From NCBI RefSeq assembly GCF_000969905.1, contig NZ_CP009520.1:2666001-2730000 (forward strand): a stretch of 64,000 bases of DNA, read 5' to 3'. This DNA is from Methanosarcina vacuolata Z-761. GTDB taxonomy: Archaea > Halobacteriota > Methanosarcinia > Methanosarcinales > Methanosarcinaceae. The translations under genes were made by a program, and so were the position numbers. Below the pieces are notes generated by a model that did no database searches, had not been told where the DNA came from, and saw only the letters and a list, made by a program, of their open reading frames with translations. Of the stretch, positions 8,386 through 16,766 are shown one piece after another. Numbering within the stretch: position 1 is the stretch's first letter; every line of letters begins with the position of its first letter.

Positions 8386-8733
8386 TTAAAGAGCATCTCC
8401 GTCTCTTTCTCCAGTTCTTATTCTGACTACGGTTTCTATAGGGGTAACAAATATCTTCCCGTCTCCAATTTCTCCAGTATACGCTGACCTCTGAATAATT
8501 TTCACAATATCTTCAATTTTTTCTTCAGGTGCTGCGATCTCTATTTTGGTTTTGGGGAGAAGATCCACACAATATTTCTTACCTCTCCACTGCTGTACGA
8601 TTCCTTTCTGCTGTCCACGTCCTTTGACATCAGTTACTGTCAGGCTAGGATACCCGGCTTCTTCAAGGGCATCTTTTACCTCATGCAGTTTCATGGGCTT
8701 TATTATTGCTTCGATTTTACACATTTTAGTCAT
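8386..8733 (-). CDS. glnK: Nitrogen regulatory protein PII (GlnK)
   Basis: A 115-residue PII signal protein. The N-terminal strand KIEAIIKPMKLHEVKDAL, the T-loop GRGQQKGIVQQWRGKKYCVD, LPKTKIEI and the C-terminal loop YTGEIGDGKIFV are all present. The T-loop tyrosine equivalent to the uridylylated Tyr51 of E. coli is kept (KKY), while the earlier loop tyrosine is a tryptophan. PII trimers bind ATP/ADP and 2-oxoglutarate and plug the Amt channel when nitrogen is sufficient. The gene starts one base after the amt stop codon, with GGGAGGA inside the amt end as its ribosome-binding site, so the two are translationally coupled. NrpR-type control is likely in this genus. Confidence 0.97.
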   Translation of the reverse strand: MTKMCKIEAIIKPMKLHEVKDALEEAGYPSLTVTDVKGRGQQKGIVQQWRGKKYCVDLLPKTKIEIAAPEEKIEDIVKIIQRSAYTGEIGDGKIFVTPIETVVRIRTGERDGDAL

Positions 8734-8734
8734 G

Positions 8735-10144
8735 TTAGTCCTCCCTCATCAGGTATTCGGGATACTCTCTGATTCCGTGTTCACTGATATCAAGGCCCAT
8801 GATTTCTTCTTCTTCTGACACTCTAAGCCCTATTACGGCATCGAGGATTTTGAAGATTATATACGAGATCCCAAATCCCCAGACCATGGTTACCAGTACG
8901 GATATAAGCTGGATGAGTAGCAAGCTGATTCCTCCACCGTAGAAGAGTCCAGGTGCTCCAGCAGCATATGTGGCATCTGCAAGAATTCCGTTTCCTATCC
9001 CTATAGAAAAGAGCCCTACAGAGATAAGTCCCCAGCTTCCACAATATCCATGCACTGCAATTGCACCTACAGGATCATCCAGTTTCAGTTTGTTTTCATT
9101 AAACATGACACCTACATAAATTATTATCCCGGCAACAAGACCAATAGCCAGGGCTGCCCAGTTTGATATCGAGCCACAGGGGGCGGTAACGGCTACAAGT
9201 CCACCGAGAAGCCCGTTTGCAGTGAGGGAGGGGTCCGGCTTTCCGGTCTTTATCCAGGTAATAATCATGACCGTAAGAGCTCCTGCAGCGGCTGCAAGGA
9301 AGGTGTTGACTACTACCAGGTTCATATAAGGATCATTTGCATTGAGGGTACTGCCTCCGTTGAATCCCAACCACCCGAGAGCCAGGATAAGAGTTCCCAG
9401 GAAGGTAATAGTCAGGTTGTGACCTGGAATAGGTACGGGTTTTCCGTTTTTGAATCTCCCTATCCTTGCGCCCACAAGAATCACACCAGCAAGGGCAGAA
9501 TATCCTCCTATTGAGTGTACAACTCCAGAACCGGCAAAGTCATGACTCGCCACTCCTATTGCTTTTACTAGTGGGCTATCGGCACCACTTAAGAGAGCCA
9601 TATCCGCTCCGCTCCAGATCCAGTGGCCGTATACAGGATAAATTACGGCTACCATCATGACGCAGTAGACAAGATAAGCCTTAAAATTGGTTCTCTCAGC
9701 CATTGCCCCTGAAACTATAGTAGCACCGGTAGCCGCGAAAACCATCTGGAAGAACCACGAGTTCCAGGTTGCATTGTCCGCGCCTGCCAGGAAGAACTGA
9801 TTGGTTCCTATTAAACCTGCGGCATCAGCTCCATACATTATGCCCCAGCCAACAGCCCAGTAGACGAGAATACCCAGGACAACAGTCATGAAGTTTTTCA
9901 TAAGGATGTTGGCGGTATTTTTACTTCTCGTAAGCCCCGTTTCCACGAGCGAGAAACCTGCATGCATAAAGAATACCAGTCCACTTGCCAGTAACAACCA
10001 CATAAACGTTAGTGTAGTCTTTATTTCCTCAATCGAGGCTGCATTTTGGTCAGACGTTACTGCAAAGGCTGGTGAAACCAGTGCTATAAGTAGAACAAAC
10101 GTAACTATTGATAATTTTTTTATTCTTTCCATCTTTTTCACCAT
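8735..10144 (-). CDS. amt: Ammonium transporter Amt
   Basis: The protein has about 469 residues with a cleavable N-terminal hydrophobic signal (LSIVTFVLLIALVSPAFA) and about eleven membrane helices. The twin pore histidines are recognisable in ASHDFAGSGVVHSIGGYSAL and AIAVHGYCGSWG. The Amt signature FNGGSTLNAND and the N-terminal FMHAGFSLVETG are present. It conducts ammonium/ammonia across the cytoplasmic membrane and is regulated by the PII protein encoded next to it. Start choice is uncertain. ATG at 10144 follows GGAGG by 12 bases. An in-frame GTG at 10171 would add nine residues. Confidence 0.95.
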   Translation of the reverse strand: MVKKMERIKKLSIVTFVLLIALVSPAFAVTSDQNAASIEEIKTTLTFMWLLLASGLVFFMHAGFSLVETGLTRSKNTANILMKNFMTVVLGILVYWAVGWGIMYGADAAGLIGTNQFFLAGADNATWNSWFFQMVFAATGATIVSGAMAERTNFKAYLVYCVMMVAVIYPVYGHWIWSGADMALLSGADSPLVKAIGVASHDFAGSGVVHSIGGYSALAGVILVGARIGRFKNGKPVPIPGHNLTITFLGTLILALGWLGFNGGSTLNANDPYMNLVVVNTFLAAAAGALTVMIITWIKTGKPDPSLTANGLLGGLVAVTAPCGSISNWAALAIGLVAGIIIYVGVMFNENKLKLDDPVGAIAVHGYCGSWGLISVGLFSIGIGNGILADATYAAGAPGLFYGGGISLLLIQLISVLVTMVWGFGISYIIFKILDAVIGLRVSEEEEIMGLDISEHGIREYPEYLMRED

Positions 10145-10201
10145 ATTTTTCTTTTGCCTCCATTTCTTCACCGGAAACCAGTAACCGGTTGACTACTCTA
10201 T

Positions 10202-10213
10202 ATTATATATACT
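10202..10213 (-). promoter_or_regulatory. Archaeal TATA box for amt-glnK
   Basis: On the minus strand, CGAAAAGTATATATAATATA is a strong BRE/TATA arrangement about 60 bases before the amt start. Near the expected transcription start lies the perfect palindrome AACCGGTT (10185-10192 region), beside GGTTACTGGTTTCC. The latter is a two-mismatch version of the GGAA-N6-TTCC operator type recognised by NrpR. The TATA box is seen; control by NrpR is inference. The rest of 10214-10757 holds no gene. It includes a purine-rich run (about 10670-10735). Confidence 0.6.
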
Positions 10214-10757
10214 TTTCGATTGCTTGCAATAAGTATTACAATGTATATAGAAAAATTAATGAATAAGTTATCTGCCACGCATATCCAGAAATAAGTAAAA
10301 GACGTAATTTGTTATGGAAACTAACTCTTAGTTTTGTAGAAAAAACTTTCCGAATCAGCTACAAAAGGCTGAACCATAGAAACTTAAATCGCATGCGCCT
10401 GCGCAAGCCTTAAAGATTGGACATGCTGCCGGAACTCCTGCTCGATTTCTTAAAAATATTCAAATCTCCTTTTGCTAGATTCCCTTAATATGAAGACTGA
10501 AACTCCAGTTTGGATACATTTTTTAGCGATTTATTGAATATTTCCTCAAGTGCTAGTGGAATATTTAAAAAGAGTAAATGTACGAAAGAGATAAAAAAGC
10601 ACGTAAGACTTCGTTTTATTCCCGACATGCTGGACGGTTTTTTCAACTTTTTGTCTCTCAGAGTAATTAAAAAGGAAAAAGGAAAAGGAGAAAAGAAAAA
10701 GGAATCCGAAAAGGAAAAAAGGAAAAAAGACCGAAATTTTAAAATGTGTAAGGTCCT

Positions 10758-11498
10758 TTACATTACTGTTTCAGTGACCAGTTCCCGATCTCCTTTTGAA
10801 AAGACTCTGGATACCCGGACTTTCCAGTCTCCATCGGGATTCTCTTTGTCGGCCTGGATGAGGTTATAGCACTGCTTTGTCCTTCCCCTTGTTTTGGAAG
10901 AACAGAAGGTGCCTGCATTTACCACAAGCATGTTATTGAGGTTCCAGACCCAGGGAATATGGCAGTGTCCGCAGAGGACAAGATTCACCTTGCAGCGGTT
11001 AAGAAGTTCGAGTACATCGCCTGCATCCACAAGGACAGTATTTTCCCTGCCTGCCAGAGGTATAGGTACAAGGTGATGGTGCATGGCAAAAACCTTGAAA
11101 TTTTCCCCTGAAAAAGCTTCTTTGATCCAGCCATAGTTTTCCCTGCCCAGATGACCTTCATCAAGATCGGGCTGTGAAGAATCGGCCCCGACAACCGTAA
11201 CATTCTCAAAATTCCGTGAAAAATACCGGTCTGTGAAGAGGTCTTCAAAGTGCACATATCCTGCATTTTTCGAATCATGGTTTCCCGGGACAAGAATTTT
11301 ATTTTTACATTCAATCCTGTCAATAAACCTCTTTACTCCATCATATTCTGCTGAAAACCCATTCTCGGTCAGGTCACCTGTAATCACGACAAGGTTCGGT
11401 TCCAGCCGGTTTATACCATCAACCATAGACTCTGCAATCTCCGGAACAAAGTACGCATCTGAATAATGGATGTCTGAAAGGTGTACAATCTGTATAAT
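10758..11498 (-). CDS. Calcineurin-like metallophosphoesterase with a non-standard start
   Basis: The metallophosphoesterase motifs are all present: HLSDIHYSD (motif I, D-x-H), VVITGDLTENG (GD), VPGNHDS (GNH[D/E]), FAMHHHLVP and LCGHCHIPW (GH-x-H). It is probably a cyclic-nucleotide or phosphodiesterase-type enzyme with a two-metal centre; the substrate is unknown. The first ATG (11426) lies after motif I and would give a dead enzyme. The frame continues upstream to ATT-ATA-CAG-ATT-GTA-CAC at 11498 and is closed by a TAA just beyond. GAGG is 8 bases before the ATT, where a start codon should be. I therefore place the start at ATT 11498 (246 residues). Either ATT is used or an ATG has been lost. 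Confidence 0.8.
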   Translation of the reverse strand: MIQIVHLSDIHYSDAYFVPEIAESMVDGINRLEPNLVVITGDLTENGFSAEYDGVKRFIDRIECKNKILVPGNHDSKNAGYVHFEDLFTDRYFSRNFENVTVVGADSSQPDLDEGHLGRENYGWIKEAFSGENFKVFAMHHHLVPIPLAGRENTVLVDAGDVLELLNRCKVNLVLCGHCHIPWVWNLNNMLVVNAGTFCSSKTRGRTKQCYNLIQADKENPDGDWKVRVSRVFSKGDRELVTETVM

Positions 11499-11887
11499 TT
11501 CTTCTTCCTCTTATTTTCTTAATTTTGTAACATATATTGAATCTCTTATATTCAGAGCACAGGATTTCTTTACCATTATATATAGGTATCTCTTAAATCT
11601 ACATATTTGGAAGTATCTAATTATAATTCGTTAAAAAAAGATTGTTGGATATTAAAACCTCATTTGAGTACTATAAATATGTACCTAATTATTATTCATG
11701 GACAATGTCTATAAAAATTACAAACCTAAATTCTCCGATATGCCCCCAGCTCATTTCAGCCTATTTTCTACCAGTAGTCGGGCGCGCGGCAGACTTCGGC
11801 CCATCAATTTGTCAAAAAATACCAAAACGGATCGGGCAGCAGGACCAGAACTTTTTAAATTAGACGGCTTTCAAAAGTGTTGACCCG

Positions 11888-12042
11888 AAACCGTTGCGCC
11901 GGTTTATCACAAACCGTTGCGCCGGTTTATCACGCCGATAGAGTTTGGGTATAAGGTTATCAGACTCAAACGGTTCTTGGGGTTTTCGGTCAAGCCTTTT
12001 TTCAAAAGGGTTGCGGTCAAGCCTTTTTTTCAAAAGGGTTTG
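11888..12042. repeat. Two pairs of direct repeats (23 bp and about 28 bp)
   Basis: A perfect 23-bp tandem pair lies at 11888-11910 and 11911-11933. Each unit contains the dyad AAACCG...CGGTTT. A second pair (CGGTCAAGCCTTTTTT... , about 28 bp, differing by T-run length) lies at 11987-12013 and 12014-12042. The 11499-12326 spacer holds no gene that I can support. Confidence 0.8.
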
Positions 12043-12203
12043 CGTTAAGCCTGTTAACGGTTCGGTTATATTAGGTAAATCAGCCTTCCTGAGCAAGTTA
12101 AAAACGTAACTTTTCTTGCCCTTTAAGTAGCCTTATTGGTCCATTTTAGTTTCACTAGCCCATACTTCAGCCCTCTTGAGCGAACGAAGTGAGCGAAAAG
12201 GGC

Positions 12204-12230
12204 CCCGTCCTCCCGAGACGGGACTCGGGC
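12204..12230 (+). other. GC-rich hairpin upstream of aspS
   Basis: CCCGAG (12212-12217) pairs with CTCGGG (12224-12229). An alternative stem CCCGT/ACGGG uses overlapping bases. It is not followed by a T-run, so a terminator is unlikely. It lies about 100 bases before the aspS start and is preceded by GAGCGAACGAAGTGAGCG, a near-palindromic stretch. It may be a processed leader or an interspersed element. Confidence 0.3.
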
Positions 12231-12326
12231 AACAAATAAATTAATAATGAGTTATGACTATTCACCTACGTTTCAGCTTCATCATTACATTTTTCATTTA
12301 ATTTACCCCACAATTAAGGTGAATTT

Positions 12327-13661
12327 ATGTCATTAGCAAAACTTAGAACACATTATACAGCCGATGTTAAACCCGAAAAAGTTGACAACGGTCAGAAAAT
12401 TACTTTGGCAGGCTGGGTCCATGAGGTAAGAGACCTCGGAGGGATCTGTTTTGTAGTGCTTCGAGACCGAGAAGGAAAAGCTCAGGTTACTCTCGTAAAG
12501 AAAAAGATTGACAAAGAGCTGTTTGATGCTGCAAGAAGGCTTGTACGCGAGTCAGTAATTTCAGTAACCGGCTCTGTTAAATTCGAAGAGAAAGCTCCGA
12601 ACGGATACGAGCTACTTCCTGAGGAGATCACTGTCCTGAATGTTTCAAATTCTCCATTGCCAATGGATACTACTGGCAAGGTGGCGGCTGAACTGGATAC
12701 CAGGCTGGACTCGCGGTTCATTGACCTCAGGCGGGCCGAGACTACTGCGGTTTTTAAGATCAGGCACCAGGCTCTCCAGGCTATCAGGGAATACTTTGTA
12801 GAAAACGGATTTATCGAAACTGCAACCCCAAAGGTCGTAGCAACTGCAACCGAAGGAGGTACTGCACTTTTCCCGATTACTTACTTTGATAGAGAAGCTT
12901 TTTTGAACCAGAGTCCTCAGCTTTTCAAACAAATCCTCATGAGCGGGGGTTTTGACAGAGTCTTTGAGATTGGCCCCATTTTCAGGGCCGAAGAGCACGA
13001 TACTCGCAGGCACCTGAACGAAGCTACTTCTATTGATGTCGAGGTCAGCTTTGCAGACCACTTCGATGTAATGGAAATCCTCGAAAACCTTGTGGCTTAC
13101 GTTTATGCCCAGGTTATTGAGAAGTGCAAGTCTTCCCTTGAAACACTTGAGGTTGAGCTCAAAGTTCCGAAAACTCCTTTCCTTAAGCTTACCTATGACG
13201 AAGTAATCGAGATCATAAACGCCCGCTCTGAAGAGAAAATGCACTGGGGAGATGACCTCGGCACATTTGGAGAGCATATTGTGGGCAATTACGTCTACGA
13301 GACCACAGGAGAATCTCACTATTTCATTATTGACTGGCCTACTGAGATTAAGCCTTTCTATGCCATGCCTTATGAGGACAGGCCTGAGTTCAGCAAGTCA
13401 TTTGACATGATGCACCGTACAATGGAACTCTCCTCAGGAGCTCAGCGTATCCATATTCCGGATTTACTTAAGAGCCGGATAGAATCACAGGGCCTTAACC
13501 CTGATGGCTTTGAGTTCTACCTTAAAGCATTCGAATACGGAATGCCTCCACATGCAGGCTGGGGTATGGGCTGCGAACGTTTCATCATGACCATGCTCGG
13601 AACCGAGAACATCAGGGACACTGTACTCTTCCCCAGGGACAGGAGAAGACTTTCTCCCTGA
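12327..13661 (+). CDS. aspS: Aspartyl-tRNA synthetase, archaeal type
   Basis: 444 residues, the usual length of the archaeal AspRS without the bacterial GAD insert. An N-terminal OB-fold anticodon-binding domain ([20 protein letters not shown]) is followed by the class II catalytic core. That core has motif 2 [14 protein letters not shown] and motif 3 [15 protein letters not shown]. It charges tRNA-Asp; in many archaea it also charges tRNA-Asn (non-discriminating), which the sequence alone does not settle here. ATG at 12327 follows AAGGTG by 5 bases. It stands alone, with rpiA 155 bases downstream. Confidence 0.97.
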   Translation: MSLAKLRTHYTADVKPEKVDNGQKITLAGWVHEVRDLGGICFVVLRDREGKAQVTLVKKKIDKELFDAARRLVRESVISVTGSVKFEEKAPNGYELLPEEITVLNVSNSPLPMDTTGKVAAELDTRLDSRFIDLRRAETTAVFKIRHQALQAIREYFVENGFIETATPKVVATATEGGTALFPITYFDREAFLNQSPQLFKQILMSGGFDRVFEIGPIFRAEEHDTRRHLNEATSIDVEVSFADHFDVMEILENLVAYVYAQVIEKCKSSLETLEVELKVPKTPFLKLTYDEVIEIINARSEEKMHWGDDLGTFGEHIVGNYVYETTGESHYFIIDWPTEIKPFYAMPYEDRPEFSKSFDMMHRTMELSSGAQRIHIPDLLKSRIESQGLNPDGFEFYLKAFEYGMPPHAGWGMGCERFIMTMLGTENIRDTVLFPRDRRRLSP

Positions 13662-13685
13662 AATCCCTTCTTTTTGGAGTTTAAA

Positions 13686-13771
13686 CGTTTCCAGCTTAAA
13701 CACTTCCAGTTTAAAAATTTCCAGTTTGAACACTTCCAGTTTAAAAATTTCCAGTTTAATCTCCAGTTTAG
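13686..13771. repeat. Tandem repeat, 15-bp unit (CACTTCCAGTTTAAA), about 6 copies
   Basis: Alternating CACTTCCAGTTTAAA and AATTTCCAGTTTGAA units run from just after the aspS stop codon to about 30 bases before the spacer ends. The units alternate in type, which suggests an original 30-bp doublet. Confidence 0.88.
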
Positions 13772-13816
13772 GAATTTCATAATTTTTTCAGGATTCGAAC
13801 CGGAAGGGAACATAGT

Positions 13817-14515
13817 ATGACAGAAAGAAATATATCTACCGATTCCCCGGAAAAAAGTGCAGCTGGCATCGCTGCATCTCGGATGGTAGAATCGGGAATG
13901 GTTGTGGGGCTTGGAACGGGCTCAACAGTTGCATATACAATTAAAGAACTCGGCAGGCGGGTCAGGGAAGAGGGGCTCGAAATCCTGGGCGTTGTTACCT
14001 CATACCAGTCTGAAACACTTGCCATAGAAGCCGGTATTCCTCTGGCCACCCTTGCCCAGCATCCGGAACTGGACATTGCCATTGATGGGGCAGACCAGAT
14101 CGATTCAAAGCTGTACGCAATCAAAGGCGGGGGAGCGGCCCATACTCGGGAAAAAATAGTATCGGCATCTGCAAAGCGTTTTCTGGTCGTAGCTGACGAA
14201 TCAAAAACGAGCACCCAGCTTGATAAGCCTGTGCCGGTTGAAGTCCTTCCCTTTGCAAAAACCCTTGTGATTAAAAAAATAAAGGAGCTGGGAGGAAAAC
14301 CTGAGCTGAGGTTAGCTCTGAGAAAAGACGGGCCTGTGATAACCGACAATGGAAACTTTGTACTTGATGTAAATTTCGGCGTAATAAACGATCCTGAAGG
14401 TCTGGCCCTTCGACTATCTTCAATTCCGGGAGTTGTTGAGCATGGAATTTTTTCCAATGTGGATGAACTCTATATCGGGAAAAAAGATGGATCAGTAGAG
14501 ATAGTCAGAAAGTGA
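13817..14515 (+). CDS. rpiA: Ribose-5-phosphate isomerase A
   Basis: 232 residues with all RpiA signatures: [12 protein letters not shown] (phosphate loop), [18 protein letters not shown] (catalytic Asp region), [14 protein letters not shown] and a C-terminal [17 protein letters not shown]. It interconverts ribulose-5-phosphate and ribose-5-phosphate, which supplies PRPP and hence the trp, purine and phosphoribosyltransferase reactions in this genome. The ATG at 13817 has GGAAGGGAA shortly upstream. No partner gene is adjacent. Confidence 0.97.
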   Translation: MTERNISTDSPEKSAAGIAASRMVESGMVVGLGTGSTVAYTIKELGRRVREEGLEILGVVTSYQSETLAIEAGIPLATLAQHPELDIAIDGADQIDSKLYAIKGGGAAHTREKIVSASAKRFLVVADESKTSTQLDKPVPVEVLPFAKTLVIKKIKELGGKPELRLALRKDGPVITDNGNFVLDVNFGVINDPEGLALRLSSIPGVVEHGIFSNVDELYIGKKDGSVEIVRK

Positions 14516-14760
14516 AAGTAATCAGGAAACATAAACGTTTCACCTTCTTGAATCGGAATATACCCGGTATGTTTTTATAGAAGTATTATCAGTTATTTTC
14601 TGATCAAATACTGCTTCATACAAGGCAACTGATGAAATCATATTTTCAGGCTGATCTGGGGCTAAAAGCGACTATAGCCAGGACAACTTCAAATTATCAA
14701 GTAAAAAAGCTTCGATACACTTCGATACATATACTTCATTTTAAGGAGGTTTTGGTTTAG

Positions 14761-16404
14761 ATGGAAAAAGGTGGCCAGCCAATCATAATAGTAGATCCTA
14801 GAAAAGAGCAGACAAAGGGAAAAGAAGCGCTCAGCATGAACATTGCGGCTGCAAAGGCAGTGGCCAGTATAGTCAAGAGCACACTCGGACCGAGAGGAAT
14901 GGACAAGATGCTTGTCAATCCTATAGGGGATATTACAATCACAAATGACGGTGCAACCATTTTACATGATATGTCCATTGAGCACCCGGCAGCCAAGATG
15001 GTAGCCGAAGTTGCAGAGTCACTTGAAAGCTCGGCTGGGGACGGGACTACAAGTGCTGTCGTATTCACAGGCAGCCTGCTGGAAAAGGCAGAAACCCTTA
15101 TTGAGAATGGAGTCCACCCGACAGTTGTTGTCAAGGGATACAGGCTTGCAGCCGAGAAGGCTGTTGAGATTCTCGAGAACCTTGCAATCTCAACTGCCGA
15201 GAACGAAAAGGAAAAGCTTTTAGAAGTTGCCAGAACCTCTATCACGGGCAAAGCTTCCGAAAAGTACGGCCGTTTGATTGCGAAACTCTGCGTGGATGCT
15301 GCGCTCTCGATTCGTGAAAGGGGAGTCGTTAACCTTAAAGACGTTATTCTTTCAAAAGATGTCGGCGGCAAGATCGAAGATACCGAGTTTGTTGAAGGCA
15401 TTGTAATAGACAAAGTTGCCCTGGACAAAGAATTTCCTCTTAAAATTGTGAATCCTGCAATCGCTCTGATCGATACCTCCATGGAGATTGCCAAGACCAC
15501 AAACAAAGCAAAACTTCAGATAAATGCATATGGCGATCTTGAGGGTTTTGTAAAGCAGGAAGAGGCAGCTCTATTCGAGATGGCAGACTATGTCATCAGG
15601 GCAGGGGCAAATGCGGTTTTCTGTTCAAAAGGCATGGATGACAAAATCGCAGCCTACCTGCAAAACCGGGGAATTTATGCAACCCGCAGGGTTAAGAACG
15701 ATGATATGCAGCACCTTGTAGATGCCACAGGCGGCAGGCCTATCCGCAATCTCAAAGAACTGACAAAGAAAGAACTCGGACATGCCGGTCTCCTTGAACA
15801 GGACCGGGACGGCGACCAGGGTAAGACCTACCTCAGAGACTGCAAGGGTGCAAAATCCGTATCAATTGTCATCAGGGGCGGTACTGAACACATAGTTGAC
15901 AACCTTGAACGCGCAATTGACGATGCCCTCAGGGTAGTAAAATGCGCCATAGAAGACGGCAGGATAGTTGCAGGCGGCGGTGCTTCCGAAATCGAAGTCG
16001 CACTCGAGCTTCGTGCATATGCCGCCAGCATAGGCGGACGTGAACAGATGGCAATCAGGACTTTTGCAGACGCCATTGAAGAAATCCCGAGGACAATTGC
16101 CAGAAACGCAGGCCTGGACACTATCAACACAATAGTGAACCTCAGGGCAAAGCACGCCGAAAACAAAAACGCAGGCCTGAACATCAATACCGGTGCTGCC
16201 GAAGACATGCTCGAAAAAGGCATTGTTGACCCTCTCAGGGTTAAGGTCAACTCTGTCAAAGCAGGTTCCGAAGCCGCAGTGATGGTGCTCCGTGTGGACG
16301 ATATTCTTCGAGCCCAGAGCTCCGACATGCAGGACGTAAAACCCGAGCACAGGGCAAGCACTTATGATGGCATGGCAGCTCCTGCACTTAACATGCGCAG
16401 GTAA
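14761..16404 (+). CDS. Thermosome subunit (group II chaperonin)
   Basis: 547 residues, the usual length of archaeal Hsp60/TCP-1-like subunits. VKSTLGPRGMDKMLV and ITNDGATIL bind nucleotide, GDGTTSAVVFTG is the ATPase motif, and IVAGGGASEIEVALEL is the conserved equatorial block. It forms double-ring folding chambers in the cytoplasm. The C-terminus ends ALNMRR, without the Gly-Gly-Met-rich tail of many family members. AAGGAGG lies 11 bases before the ATG. Methanosarcina has several subunits, and which one this is cannot be decided by eye. Confidence 0.96.
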   Translation: MEKGGQPIIIVDPRKEQTKGKEALSMNIAAAKAVASIVKSTLGPRGMDKMLVNPIGDITITNDGATILHDMSIEHPAAKMVAEVAESLESSAGDGTTSAVVFTGSLLEKAETLIENGVHPTVVVKGYRLAAEKAVEILENLAISTAENEKEKLLEVARTSITGKASEKYGRLIAKLCVDAALSIRERGVVNLKDVILSKDVGGKIEDTEFVEGIVIDKVALDKEFPLKIVNPAIALIDTSMEIAKTTNKAKLQINAYGDLEGFVKQEEAALFEMADYVIRAGANAVFCSKGMDDKIAAYLQNRGIYATRRVKNDDMQHLVDATGGRPIRNLKELTKKELGHAGLLEQDRDGDQGKTYLRDCKGAKSVSIVIRGGTEHIVDNLERAIDDALRVVKCAIEDGRIVAGGGASEIEVALELRAYAASIGGREQMAIRTFADAIEEIPRTIARNAGLDTINTIVNLRAKHAENKNAGLNINTGAAEDMLEKGIVDPLRVKVNSVKAGSEAAVMVLRVDDILRAQSSDMQDVKPEHRASTYDGMAAPALNMRR

Positions 16405-16439
16405 AGCCGGGTTTAAGTTAAAATATTTAGTAAACATAG

Positions 16440-16475
16440 AAAAGCTGCAGGTTTTATTCTGTGGCTTTTTTCAAA
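16440..16475 (+). terminator. Imperfect hairpin plus T-run after the thermosome gene
   Basis: AAAAGCTGCAG pairs with CTGTGGCTTTT (9 of 11 positions) around GTTTTATT, with a T-run at the 3' side. It lies about 35 bases after the stop codon. The remaining spacer to 16766 holds only a probable TATA box. Confidence 0.5.
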
Positions 16476-16676
16476 ATCTTTTTTCTGAACTGATTTTTAA
16501 CTTTTTTACATAGTTTTGTTCTTCAGGTTTAATTTTAAGTCCTAGACTTATAGTCCCTGATAGATTGGCAATAAGCTTGTGACATAACAATAAATATTAG
16601 GAAGTTGTCAGGTAGATAATACCCCCTGCATCTTAGAAATGCTGCCTGATTTTAATTCTATGATTTGAGAACAATA

Positions 16677-16696
16677 TGAAAATATATATCTATAAT
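16677..16696 (+). promoter_or_regulatory. TATA-like element upstream of the HerA-type ATPase gene
   Basis: GAAAATATATATCTATAATT lies about 75 bases before the ATPase start codon. In an AT-rich spacer this is only suggestive. If real, it would be the promoter of the island at 16.7-30 kb. Confidence 0.35.
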
Positions 16697-16766
16697 TAGG
16701 TCAACTTGTCGATTAGGTATAAAGGCGGTGTAAGATGACTATTTCGCCAAAATAGAGGCCTAACTT

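Noticed and set aside
13485-13813. Minus-strand frames of KLEVFKLE / LNWKFLNWK repeats after aspS
   Set aside because: Shadows of the 15-bp repeat and of aspS.
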